From Hydrogenophaga taeniospiralis CCUG 15921 (GTDB taxonomy: Bacteria; Pseudomonadota; Gammaproteobacteria; Burkholderiales; Burkholderiaceae_C): DNA of 64,000 nucleotides. Positions 7,813 to 16,714 of this stretch are shown piece by piece. Each line of letters opens with the position of its first letter. The stretch's first letter is position 1. The notes below the pieces were generated by a model. The model saw nothing but the letters and a program-made list of their open reading frames with translations, did not search any database and was not told where the DNA came from. Position numbers and translations under genes: made by a program. Location of the stretch: contig NZ_BCWR01000009.1 in the NCBI RefSeq assembly GCF_001592305.1, positions 45,375 through 109,374 on the forward strand. The letters are read 5' to 3'.

Positions 7813-9275
7813 TTCAACAAGGCCTTTCCTTGTGCGGTCAGGCGGTATTGCTGCAGGCGGCTGTTGGGTTTGTCGGGCAGGGTAGGTTCGATCCACAACC
7901 GCTCCAAAGCCGGTCGCAGGTAGTTGGTTCGGAAGGTTGGGCGGTGCTTCAGCGCCAGTCGCTGCTGGATGACCGAAGGTGCCAGAGGCCCCTCGGCAAG
8001 GGTTTGCAACAGCCGCAACACTGGGTCGGTGACTGGGTCGGTGACTGGGTCGGTGACTGGGGCCTCGACTTGTTCGGTCACTTGTTCGCCAGCTCCCACC
8101 CCCTGCGCCTGGGGCCGCTGCACGCTGGCGGTGAACTGGTTGCCGCCGGCTTCGCTGATCAGCTCAATCTGGGGCCACTCGCCCAGCGCACGGGGGATGC
8201 CGCTGCCCATGCCCCGGTAGGGCAGCAGCCTAAAGGCGTGTTCGCTCAGTGTGGGGTTGCGGCGGTTGCTTTTGCCCCGACGGATATCTTCAATGCTCAG
8301 GCTGTCGGGCAGCGCGCCGGGGCTGACGATGTCGATGCGGTCGCGAAACACCAGGATGCGGATGGACGCGCTGGTGAAGTAGTCGCGGTGCACCAGGGCG
8401 TTGACCAGCAGCTCTTGCAGGGCGACTTCGGGCACTTCCAGGATGCCCGGTGAGTTGAAGCCCTGGTCGCCCTGCACGCGGCGAAGGTTGCGTTTGATGA
8501 AGGCCAGCGCCTCGGCGTATTGGGTGGGCAGGGTGCCGCTGAAGTCCTGGCTGTCCTGGTAGTGGCTGTCGGCAATGCTGTTGCCGAAGAAAGCCACGGC
8601 CTTGATGGTGAACGCAGGGCGCCAGCGCAGGGGGTTGCGGCCAAAGAGCATGAGGCCGGCCAGGGTGAGTTCATGACCATCGCCCAGCCCCAGGTTTTGC
8701 AACACGGCATCCAGCGGCAACCCGGCCAGCGCGGTGTCTGCGCTGTAGTACTGGGCCAGGTAGCGGCGAAAGGCGGGTTCGTCCAGATCGACGCTGGTGG
8801 TGCCCGTGACCGGCACCACATCGGCGTACACCAGGCCACCACTCTGGAACATGCGTTGCATTTCTTCGCGGGCGGTCACGTGGCGTTTGTCGGCGCCGTG
8901 TTTGACCCAGATGCGGCCTTGCTGGTCCAGGTAGGGTTTGGCCAGCCCGTTGGGCACGGTGACCACCATCACCAGCCCGGCGTGGGTTTGCACGTTTTGT
9001 GTGTGGGGGTGCAGGGGCGGGCGCACATGCTGGCTGCTGGCGTTGCTGAGCATCTGGTTGAGGCGGCGCAGCTCGGCCGGATCCAGCCCGGCCAGGCTGC
9101 CGTCGTCGTTGACGCCAATGAGCAGGGTGCCGCCGCCGCTGTTGGCAAAGGCGGCCAGCTCGGCGGCCAGGGCGTCGGGGCTGTTGAAGCTGCGTTTGAA
9201 CTGCTGGCGGGAGTGTTCGCCCAGCGCCACACGCTCCAGCAGAGCAGCTTCGGTCAGGGGCGGTTGTTCACTCAT
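7809..9275 (-). CDS. AlbA_2-domain putative DNA/ATP-binding protein in the restriction operon
   Basis: 488 residues. The N-terminal third carries the AlbA_2 (formerly AAA_4) pattern: E/F-rich helix SRQQFKRSF, FANSGGGTLLIGVNDDG (about 42-58), and YVKHG-type IWVKHGADK. The middle has the HATPase-like block typical of COG2865 proteins (VHRDYF, DRIDIVSPGALP, RNP...GMGSGIPRA). A four-residue VTDP repeat precedes a C-terminal winged-helix-like region. It overlaps hsdR by 8 bases. Proteins of this family often sit in type I loci or next to toxin-antitoxin genes, but no function in restriction is established; it may be a transcriptional regulator of the operon. Confidence 0.8.
   Translation of the reverse strand: MSEQPPLTEAALLERVALGEHSRQQFKRSFNSPDALAAELAAFANSGGGTLLIGVNDDGSLAGLDPAELRRLNQMLSNASSQHVRPPLHPHTQNVQTHAGLVMVVTVPNGLAKPYLDQQGRIWVKHGADKRHVTAREEMQRMFQSGGLVYADVVPVTGTTSVDLDEPAFRRYLAQYYSADTALAGLPLDAVLQNLGLGDGHELTLAGLMLFGRNPLRWRPAFTIKAVAFFGNSIADSHYQDSQDFSGTLPTQYAEALAFIKRNLRRVQGDQGFNSPGILEVPEVALQELLVNALVHRDYFTSASIRILVFRDRIDIVSPGALPDSLSIEDIRRGKSNRRNPTLSEHAFRLLPYRGMGSGIPRALGEWPQIELISEAGGNQFTASVQRPQAQGVGAGEQVTEQVEAPVTDPVTDPVTDPVLRLLQTLAEGPLAPSVIQQRLALKHRPTFRTNYLRPALERLWIEPTLPDKPNSRLQQYRLTAQGKALLK
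8020..8060. repeat. Tandem 12-base repeat (3.4 copies) inside the AlbA-type gene
   Basis: Unit ACTGGGTCGGTG repeated head to tail at 8020, 8032 and 8044, with a partial copy at 8056. Because the unit is a multiple of three it adds or removes VTDP blocks without shifting the frame. Confidence 0.9.
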
Positions 9276-12200
9276 ACGCGCTCAAGCCCGAAATCTCGCG
9301 CCCCTGGGCGCGTTTGTTCAGCAGGGGCATCAGCTCGGCCATCAGCGCGGTCTCGGCTTGCGCCCGGGCCTTCCATCCCAGGTCCAGCGGGGCCATGAGG
9401 TCGCTTAAGCGCTCGCCGTCCAGGATCAGGCGTTGCAGCGTGTTGTCCACAAAGGCTTGCAGGGCAGGGGCGGCCAGACTGTGCCGGGCGGCAATGGCGG
9501 CCAGTTCGGCGCCGTCCCGTTCCTTCTTGAAGCGGAGGTAGCCCTCGCGGATGGCGGTCTCGCTCAGGCCTTCGCCGGCCTTGAGGGTGTTGATGTAGGC
9601 GGCGATGTCGTCGCGCTCGTTCATGAACTTGGCGTCGGCCGCGATGATGCCGATGAGCTGCTCGCGGCTCATCTTCAGCTTGCTGCCGTTGCCTTGCTGC
9701 GTGAAGCGAGACATCAGGCCCATGATGTAGTCGTAGTCGATCACGGCGCTGGCGAACAGCACGAATTCAAAGTCGAGCTGGTCCACTTCGTCGGTGCCGG
9801 CTTGGTCGTCTGCGCCCTGCGCGCTCTTGCCTTGTTGTGCCTTGAGACGCTGGGCCGTGTCGAGGTACACGCCACGGAAGGCCTGCAGGTCTTCGCGCGG
9901 CAGGATGGCTTCGATGGCGGTGGCGTTGTCGGCGGTCAGGTCGGTGTACTGGTCGAGCTGGGTCTTGAGGCGCTGCACTTCCTTGAAGGCCTTGATGAAG
10001 GCGGCGCGGGCGTCGTCGCCCTTGAGCTGGGGCACGGCTTCGGGCGCGCAGGGCAGGCCCTGGGTCTGCATGAAGTCGGCCAGCTTGTGCACGGCAGCGT
10101 CGAGCTTTTCAATGACCACGGGCGCCTTGTCCACCAGCCAGATCTTGCGTTCTTCCTCGGTGGCGTTTTCGCCCGAGAACAGGGCGATGGACGCGTCCAC
10201 GCTGTCTTGCTGCTGGCGGAAGTCGAGGATGTTGCCGTAGGGCTTGCTGCCGTTGAGCACGCGGTTGGTGCGCGAGAAGGCCTGAATCAGCCCGTGGTAC
10301 TTGAGGTTCTTGTCCACGTACAGGGTGTTCAGGTACTTGCTGTCAAAACCGGTGAGCAGCATGTCCACCACGATGGTGATGTCGATCTTCTTGGCTGCCG
10401 GGTAGTCGGCGTTGGGCCACTGCTGGTCTTTGATGCGCTTTTGAACGTCCTGGTAGTACAGGTCGAACTCGCCGATGCTGTGGTTGCTGCCGTAGCGCGC
10501 GTTGTAGTCGGCCAGGATGGCTTTGAGCGCGGCCTTTTTGCCTTCGGGGTCTTCCTCGTTGTCGACCTTTTCCTGCTGCAGGTCTTGCTGCAGTTGCTTC
10601 ACGTCGGGGTTGCCTTCGGCTGGGGGCGAGAACACGCAGGCGATGTTCAGCGGCTGGAAGGACGGGGCGGCCGCCTGTTTCACCTTTTGCAGTTCATCGA
10701 ACAGGCCGTGGTATTCGATGGCGTCGTTGATGCTGGCGGTGGCCAGCACGGCGTTGAAGCGGCGGCCGGCGGTGGCGGTGTCGTGTTTGGCCAGGATGGC
10801 TTCGACCACGGCTTTTTTGGCCAGCGGTTCGCCGGGCTTGGGCGGGTTCTTTCCTTCCGGCTTGTAGTAGTCCACGTGGAAGCGCAGCACGTTGGTGTCT
10901 TCAATCGCGTGGGTGATGGTGTAGGCGTGTAGTTCCTTCTGGAACAGGTCTTTGGTGGTCTTGAACTGGCCTTCTTCGCCTTCGAACTGTTTGGCGGTGG
11001 CGTTCTTCTCGAAGATGGGCGTGCCGGTGAAGCCGAAGAGTTGGGCCTTGGGGAAGAAGGTCTTGATGGCCTCGTGGTTGTCGCCAAACTGCGAGCGGTG
11101 GCATTCGTCGAAGATGAAGACGATGCGTTTGTCGCTCAGCGGTTCGAGCTGTTCCTTGTAGGTCTTGAGGTCGCTCTTTTTGCGTTGCTTGTTGCGCTTG
11201 CTGTTTTCGTCCAGCGCCAGGCCCAGCTTCTGGATGGTGGTGACGATGACCTTGTCGGCGTAGTCGCTTGAGAGCAGGCGGCGCACCAGCGTGCCGGTGT
11301 TGGTGTTCTCTTCGACGCAGCCTTCCTGGAAGCGGTTGAATTCTTCGCGGGTCTGGCGATCCAGGTCTTTGCGGTCCACCACGAACAAACACTTTTCGAT
11401 GTCGGGGTTGTCCTTGAGCAGGGTGGAGGCTTTGAAGGACGTGAGCGTCTTGCCGCTGCCGGTGGTGTGCCAGATGTAGCCGTTGCCGCAGTCCTGGTGG
11501 ATGCAGTCCACGATGGCCTTGACGGCGTACACCTGATAGGGCCGCATCATCAACAGCTTCTGTTCGCTGGCCACCAGCACCATGTAGCGGCTGATGGCCT
11601 GGCCCAGCGTGCACTTGGGCAGGAAGGTCTCGGCAAAGTGGTCGAGGTGGGTGATCTTCTTGTTGGCCTCGTCGGCAAACTGGTAGATGGGCAGGAAGCG
11701 CTCGTCGGCGTTGAAGGCGAAGTGACGGGCGTTGTTGTTGGCGAAGTACCAGGTGTCGGTGCGGTTGCTGACGATGAACAGCTGCAGGAAGCACAGCAGC
11801 GTCTTGCTGTAGCCGTTGCCGGGATCGTTCTTGTAGTCGACGATCTGCTCCATGGCACGGCGCGGGCTGATACCCAGCGTCTTGAGCTCGATCTGCACGC
11901 AGGGCACGCCGTTGATGAGGATGAGAACGTCGTAGCGGTGGTGGCTGTAGTCGGTGTTGATGCGCAGCTGGTGAATGACCTCGAAGCTGTTCTTGCACCA
12001 GTCTTTGATGTTGACCAGCGTGTAGTTCAGCGGGGTGCCGTCGTCGCGGGTGAAGGTTTCGCGCTCTCGCAGCTTCCGCGACGCGGTGAAGACATCGGGG
12101 GTAACGATCTCGTCCAGCAGGCGGGTGAATTCACCGTCCGACAAGTTGACGCGGTTCAGGGCTTCGAACTTCTCGCGAAAGTTCCTTTCCAGTGCAGCGC

Positions 12201-12336
12201 GGTCGCGAATGTCTGCGCGGTATTCGTACTTCAGGTTCTGAAGCTTGCCGATGAAGCCGTATTCGATCTGATCCTCTTTGACGGTCCGCGGCGGTGTTCC
12301 GCTCGGCTGGTCGTAGGTGGACGTGTTCGTGGGCAT
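9268..12336 (-). CDS. hsdR: Type I restriction endonuclease subunit HsdR
   Basis: 1022 residues from ATG 12336 (an in-frame ATG at 12411 would add 25 residues that look non-homologous). The N-terminal HSDR_N nuclease domain includes the PD-(D/E)xK-type IELKT (about 150). The SF2 translocase has Walker A TTGSGKT (about 293), DECHRSQFG as motif II (about 413), GFTGTP and the late motifs TGFDSKYLNTLYVDK and SRTNRV. It translocates DNA and cuts when HsdM/HsdS meet an unmethylated site. It is the first gene of the operon and is transcribed away from urtA. Confidence 0.95.
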   Translation of the reverse strand: MPTNTSTYDQPSGTPPRTVKEDQIEYGFIGKLQNLKYEYRADIRDRAALERNFREKFEALNRVNLSDGEFTRLLDEIVTPDVFTASRKLRERETFTRDDGTPLNYTLVNIKDWCKNSFEVIHQLRINTDYSHHRYDVLILINGVPCVQIELKTLGISPRRAMEQIVDYKNDPGNGYSKTLLCFLQLFIVSNRTDTWYFANNNARHFAFNADERFLPIYQFADEANKKITHLDHFAETFLPKCTLGQAISRYMVLVASEQKLLMMRPYQVYAVKAIVDCIHQDCGNGYIWHTTGSGKTLTSFKASTLLKDNPDIEKCLFVVDRKDLDRQTREEFNRFQEGCVEENTNTGTLVRRLLSSDYADKVIVTTIQKLGLALDENSKRNKQRKKSDLKTYKEQLEPLSDKRIVFIFDECHRSQFGDNHEAIKTFFPKAQLFGFTGTPIFEKNATAKQFEGEEGQFKTTKDLFQKELHAYTITHAIEDTNVLRFHVDYYKPEGKNPPKPGEPLAKKAVVEAILAKHDTATAGRRFNAVLATASINDAIEYHGLFDELQKVKQAAAPSFQPLNIACVFSPPAEGNPDVKQLQQDLQQEKVDNEEDPEGKKAALKAILADYNARYGSNHSIGEFDLYYQDVQKRIKDQQWPNADYPAAKKIDITIVVDMLLTGFDSKYLNTLYVDKNLKYHGLIQAFSRTNRVLNGSKPYGNILDFRQQQDSVDASIALFSGENATEEERKIWLVDKAPVVIEKLDAAVHKLADFMQTQGLPCAPEAVPQLKGDDARAAFIKAFKEVQRLKTQLDQYTDLTADNATAIEAILPREDLQAFRGVYLDTAQRLKAQQGKSAQGADDQAGTDEVDQLDFEFVLFASAVIDYDYIMGLMSRFTQQGNGSKLKMSREQLIGIIAADAKFMNERDDIAAYINTLKAGEGLSETAIREGYLRFKKERDGAELAAIAARHSLAAPALQAFVDNTLQRLILDGERLSDLMAPLDLGWKARAQAETALMAELMPLLNKRAQGREISGLSAYE

Positions 12337-12540
12337 GGATGGGTGAATGGAGCTCTGTCCAAAAGGAAGTTGACCGAGATTGTGACCGGTCGGCGTTCCG
12401 GCATACGCCACCCGGCGTACAGACGTTCCCCAGGGCCTTCCCTAGCATCCAGTTGTCCGCTGTGAACCGCCCGGAAACGGGTGGTCGGCGGCCAGAGTCA
12501 CCCCACCAACGGATGTTTTTTTGAACCCTGGAGAAGCGCC

Positions 12541-13806
12541 ATGATGCAACGTCGATTCACCCTCAAAGCCCTGACGGTCGCCACCGCCCTGGGCGCTTTC
12601 GGCCTCTCGGCCCACGCTGCCGACACCATCAAGGTCGGTGTGCTTCACAGCCTGTCGGGCACGATGGCCATTTCGGAAACCGTGCTGAAAGACGTGGCCC
12701 TGATGGCCATCGACGAGATCAACGCCAAGGGCGGCGTGCTCGGCAAGAAGCTCGAACCCGTGGTGGTCGACCCCGCTTCCAACTGGCCGCTGTTCGCCGA
12801 GAAGGCCAAGCAGCTGATCGATCAGGACAAGGTGGCCGCCGTGTTCGGCTGCTGGACCTCGGTCTCGCGCAAGTCGGTGCTGCCGGTGTTTGAAGAGAAG
12901 AACTCGCTGTTGTTCTACCCGGTGCAGTACGAAGGTGAAGAGCTGAGCAAGAACGTGTTCTACACCGGTGCCGCGCCCAACCAGCAGGCCATTCCCGCGG
13001 TCGAATACCTGATGAGCAAGGACGGCGGCTCGGCCAAGCGCTGGGTGCTGCTGGGCACCGACTACGTCTACCCCCGCACCACCAACAAGATCCTGCGCGC
13101 CTTCCTGAAAGCCAAGGGCGTGAAGGAAGAAGACATCATGGAGGAGTACACCCCCTTCGGTCACTCCGACTACCAGACCATCATCGCCAACATCAAGAAG
13201 TTCGCCGCTGCGGGCAAGAAGACGGCTGTGGTCTCCACCATCAACGGCGACTCCAACGTGCCGTTCTACAAGGAACTGGGCAACGCCGGTCTGTCGGCCA
13301 AGGACGTTCCGGTGGTCGCCTTCTCGGTGGGTGAAGAAGAGCTGCGTGGTGTCGACACCAAGCCGCTGGTGGGCCACCTGGCCGCCTGGAACTACTTCAT
13401 GAGCGTGAAGAACCCGACCAACGCCGAGTTCACCAAGAAGTGGGCCGCCTACGCCAAGGCCAAGGGCATCGCTGGTCACAAGGACAAGCCGCTGACCAAC
13501 GACCCGATGGAAGCCACCTACATCGGCATCAACATGTGGGCACAGGCGGTCGAGAAGGCCAAGAGCACCGACACCGACAAGGTGATCGCCGCCATGGCCG
13601 GCCAGACCTTCAAGGCCCCGGGTGGCTTCACGTCCACCATGGACAAGGAAAACCACCACCTGCACAAGCCGGTGTTCATCGGCGAGGTGAAGGCCGACGG
13701 CCAGTTCAACGTGGTCTGGAAGACGCCGGGCCCGGTGGTCGCCGATCCGTGGAGCGACTACATCGCCGAGAACAAGGGCAAGAAGAACATGCCCATGGTG
13801 AAGTAA
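12541..13806 (+). CDS. urtA: Urea ABC transporter substrate-binding protein UrtA
   Basis: 421 residues. Periplasmic urea-binding protein of the LivK-like family. A signal peptide spans 1-26 with the cleavage motif AHA before ADTIKVGVLHSLSG; ISETVLKD and the long DPASNWPLFAEKAKQLI region are typical of UrtA. The start ATGATG at 12541 follows GGAGAAG. It opens the urtABCDE operon, downstream of a 204-base divergent region shared with hsdR. No NtrC or sigma-54 site was recognised there. Confidence 0.95.
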   Translation: MMQRRFTLKALTVATALGAFGLSAHAADTIKVGVLHSLSGTMAISETVLKDVALMAIDEINAKGGVLGKKLEPVVVDPASNWPLFAEKAKQLIDQDKVAAVFGCWTSVSRKSVLPVFEEKNSLLFYPVQYEGEELSKNVFYTGAAPNQQAIPAVEYLMSKDGGSAKRWVLLGTDYVYPRTTNKILRAFLKAKGVKEEDIMEEYTPFGHSDYQTIIANIKKFAAAGKKTAVVSTINGDSNVPFYKELGNAGLSAKDVPVVAFSVGEEELRGVDTKPLVGHLAAWNYFMSVKNPTNAEFTKKWAAYAKAKGIAGHKDKPLTNDPMEATYIGINMWAQAVEKAKSTDTDKVIAAMAGQTFKAPGGFTSTMDKENHHLHKPVFIGEVKADGQFNVVWKTPGPVVADPWSDYIAENKGKKNMPMVK

Positions 13807-13810
13807 ATAA

Positions 13811-13908
13811 GCACCCCCCGCGCGCCTTCGGCGCTCCCCCCTCTCTCGCCTTCGGCGGGAGGGGGGCGACACCTTGGGCCGGCGGAGCCGGACCCTCGGT
13901 GTCCCTGG
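13811..13908 (-). repeat. Dispersed palindromic repeat R1 in the urtA-urtB spacer
   Basis: Reverse-oriented copy with two strong hairpins (CGCGCGCCTTCGGCGC-type and CTCTCGCCTTCGGCGGGAG-type). It fills most of the 179-base gap between urtA and urtB and could lower transcription of urtBCDE relative to urtA. Confidence 0.7.
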
Positions 13909-13985
13909 GTTGGGGCTTGGTTGGCGTTGGCCTTGAGGGTCTGTTGGCGCACTGTGCTTGGCTTGGTATTGGTTGAGGAAATTTC

Positions 13986-15587
13986 ATGAAGATTCATTGG
14001 CTCCGGCTTCTGGGGCTGGGGTTGGCGCTGTGGATGGGCGCGGGTGCGGCCCAGGCGCTCACACCGGCTGACGCGCTGGCACTGGTGGCGGGTGAGACGG
14101 ACGACCGCATCACCACCCTGAACCGCCTGGCCACCGCGGCCGACGAGCGGGCCTCGGTGCTGATACAGGCCATGGCGGACGAGTCCGTGCGCGTGGTGGG
14201 CGAGCGGGTGCTTATCGTGCAGGGCGACGGTGCGCTCGACGCCGTGACCGGCGAGCGCGTGGCCGCCGTGCCCGAAGAGGCCGAAGACGTGATGATCAAC
14301 AACCGCCTGCGCAGCGCCATGGAGACGGCGCTGGCGGGCATGCAGCTGGTGGGGGCCGATGCCGCGCGCCAGCGCGAAGCCGCCAGCAGCCTGCAGCGCA
14401 ACGCTTTTGACGAACCCGATGCCTCGCAGCTGCCCCTGATCGACAAGGCGCTGGCCGCCGACATCGACCCGCAGGCGCGCCAGACGCTGGAGCTGGCGCG
14501 GGCCGCCGTGCTGCTCGCCAGCGAAGACGAAGCGCAGCGCCTGCAGGCGGCGCAAAAGCTCGGCGAGGCGCGCCAGGCCATCGTGCGCCCGTTGCTGCTG
14601 CAGCGGCTGGAAACGGAGGAGAGCGCGCCGGTGCAGGGTGCGCTGAAGGCCTCGCTGGCCGCGCTGGACCGCTCGCTGGCCATCAGCAGCGCGCTGGGCC
14701 AGGCCTTCACCGGCGTCAGCCTGGGCAGCATCCTGTTGCTGGCCGCGCTGGGCCTGGCCATCACCTACGGTCTCATGGGCGTGATCAACATGGCCCACGG
14801 CGAGCTGATCATGATCGGTGCCTACGCCACCTGGCTGGTGCAGTCGTTCTTCCGCGAGGCGCTGCCCCAGTGGTTCGACTGGTACCTGCTGGTGGCCATG
14901 CCGCTGGCCTTCATCGCTTCGGCCCTGGTGGGCGCGGCGATGGAGCGCACGGTGATCCGCTTTCTCTACGGCCGCCCACTGGAAACGCTGCTGGCCACCT
15001 GGGGCATTTCGCTGGTGCTGATGCAGGGCGTGCGTAGCCTGTTCGGCGCGCAGAACGTGGGCGTGGAAAACCCGAGCTGGATGAGCGGCGGCGTCACCCT
15101 CATGGGCAACCTCAGCCTGCCCTGGAACCGCATCATCATCATCGGCTTCGCGGTGGCGGTGCTGGTGGGCGTGACGCTGCTGATCGGCAAGACGCGCCTG
15201 GGCCTGTTCGTGCGCGGCGTCACGCAGAACCGGCCGATCGCCTCGTGCATGGGCGTGAACACCGCACGCATCGACACCTACGCGTTTGCGCTGGGCTCGG
15301 GGATCGCCGGGCTGGCGGGCTGCGCGCTCAGCCAGATCGGCAACGTCGGCCCCGACCTGGGCCAGAACTACATCGTGGACTCGTTCATGGTGGTGGTGCT
15401 TGGTGGCGTGGGCCAGATCGCGGGCACGGTGTACGCCGCGCTGGGCCTCGGCATCCTCAACAAGTTCCTCGAAGGCTGGGCGGGCGCCGTGCTGGCCAAG
15501 ATCGCGGTGCTGGTCTTCATCATCGTCTTCATCCAGAAGAGGCCGCAGGGCATCTTCGCCATGAAGGGCCGGAGCGCCGAAGCATGA
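13986..15587 (+). CDS. urtB: Urea ABC transporter permease UrtB
   Basis: 533 residues. A signal peptide (1-24, ending AQA) leads to a periplasmic N-terminal domain of about 210 residues that is characteristic of UrtB and absent from LivH. LivH-type membrane helices follow from about 240, including INMAHGELIMIGAY and a last block ending QKRPQGIFAMKGR. GAGGAAA before ATG 13986 is a good ribosome site. The stop overlaps urtC by 4 bases. Confidence 0.95.
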   Translation: MKIHWLRLLGLGLALWMGAGAAQALTPADALALVAGETDDRITTLNRLATAADERASVLIQAMADESVRVVGERVLIVQGDGALDAVTGERVAAVPEEAEDVMINNRLRSAMETALAGMQLVGADAARQREAASSLQRNAFDEPDASQLPLIDKALAADIDPQARQTLELARAAVLLASEDEAQRLQAAQKLGEARQAIVRPLLLQRLETEESAPVQGALKASLAALDRSLAISSALGQAFTGVSLGSILLLAALGLAITYGLMGVINMAHGELIMIGAYATWLVQSFFREALPQWFDWYLLVAMPLAFIASALVGAAMERTVIRFLYGRPLETLLATWGISLVLMQGVRSLFGAQNVGVENPSWMSGGVTLMGNLSLPWNRIIIIGFAVAVLVGVTLLIGKTRLGLFVRGVTQNRPIASCMGVNTARIDTYAFALGSGIAGLAGCALSQIGNVGPDLGQNYIVDSFMVVVLGGVGQIAGTVYAALGLGILNKFLEGWAGAVLAKIAVLVFIIVFIQKRPQGIFAMKGRSAEA

Positions 15588-16714
15588 CCAACATGTCCAC
15601 ACCTCCCGTTCCTGCATCCGTGACGTTGCCGCAAGCCGGCCCGCTGCTCACCCGCGCCGGCTGGAGCGCCTTCATCGTGGCCCTGCTGGTGGTCTGCGCC
15701 GTGGCGCCGCTGCTCAACCTGTTCGTGCCGGCCGACAGCGCCTTCCACCTTTCCGACTACATGGTCGGCCTGTTGGGCAAGATCATGTGTTACGCCATCT
15801 GCGCGCTGGCCATGGATTTGATCTGGGGCTACACCGGCATCCTGTCGCTGGGCCATGGCCTGTTCTTCGCGCTCGGCGGCTACGTGATGGGCATGTACCT
15901 GATGCGCCAGATCGGCACCGACGGCAACTACAAAAGCGAGCTGCCCGACTTCATGGTCTTCCTGGACTGGAAGGAGCTGCCTTGGCACTGGGCGCTCTCC
16001 GACAGCTTCATCGCCACGCTGCTGCTGATCGTGCTCGTGCCCGGTCTGGTGGCCTTCGTGTTCGGCTACTTCGCCTTCCGCTCGCGCATCAAGGGCGTGT
16101 ATTTCTCCATCATCACGCAGGCGCTCACCTTCGCCGCGCTGCTGCTGTTCTTCCGCAACGAAACCGGGCTGGGCGGCAACAACGGCTTCACCGATTTCAA
16201 GCGCATCCTGGGGCTTCCGATCGCGACGCAGAACATGCGCATGACGCTGTTCGTGTTGACCGGCTTCACGCTGCTGGGCTTCTTCCTCTGGGCGCGCTGG
16301 CTGGTGGGCAGCAAGTTCGGCCGTGTGCTGCAGGCGGTGCGCGACGCCGAGAGCCGTGTCATGTTCTGCGGCTACAACCCGCTGCCCTACAAGCTCACCA
16401 TCTGGACGATCTCGGCCGTGATGTGCGGCGTGGCCGGTGCGCTGTACGTGCCGCAGGTCGGCATCATCAACCCGGGCGAGATGAGCACCGCCGCCAGCAT
16501 CGAGATCGCGGTGTGGACGGCGGTGGGTGGCCGCGCCACGCTGGTCGGCCCCATCCTCGGCGCCTTCATCGTCAACGGCGCCAAGAGCTGGCTCACCGTG
16601 AGCTTCCCCGAATACTGGCTGTACTTCCTGGGCGCGTTGTTCATCGCGGTCACGCTGTGGATGCCGCAGGGCGTGGTGGGGCTGGTGAAGAAAATCCGTG
16701 GAGCGAAAGCATGA
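15584..16714 (+). CDS. urtC: Urea ABC transporter permease UrtC
   Basis: 376 residues, LivM-type permease with about nine membrane helices; LIWGYTGILSLGHGLFFALGGY is the family landmark. The start ATG 15584 lies in the ATGA overlap with urtB; the reading frame is open further upstream but that is antisense to no homology. The C-terminus (WMPQGVVGLVKKI) ends in another ATGA overlap with urtD, so urtB-urtC-urtD are translationally coupled. Confidence 0.95.
   Translation: MTNMSTPPVPASVTLPQAGPLLTRAGWSAFIVALLVVCAVAPLLNLFVPADSAFHLSDYMVGLLGKIMCYAICALAMDLIWGYTGILSLGHGLFFALGGYVMGMYLMRQIGTDGNYKSELPDFMVFLDWKELPWHWALSDSFIATLLLIVLVPGLVAFVFGYFAFRSRIKGVYFSIITQALTFAALLLFFRNETGLGGNNGFTDFKRILGLPIATQNMRMTLFVLTGFTLLGFFLWARWLVGSKFGRVLQAVRDAESRVMFCGYNPLPYKLTIWTISAVMCGVAGALYVPQVGIINPGEMSTAASIEIAVWTAVGGRATLVGPILGAFIVNGAKSWLTVSFPEYWLYFLGALFIAVTLWMPQGVVGLVKKIRGAKA

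Noticed and set aside
8020..8060. Possible CRISPR-like direct repeats
   Set aside because: The 12-base units abut without spacers and encode VTDP in frame; this is a coding tandem repeat.
9433..10932. 499-residue open frame antisense to hsdR
   Set aside because: Opposes the translocase and C-terminal regions of HsdR, which has clear helicase motifs; the antisense product has no recognisable family.
12337..12540. Sigma-54 promoter for urtA
   Set aside because: No convincing TGGCAC-N5-TTGC element was found in the 204-base divergent region between hsdR and urtA.
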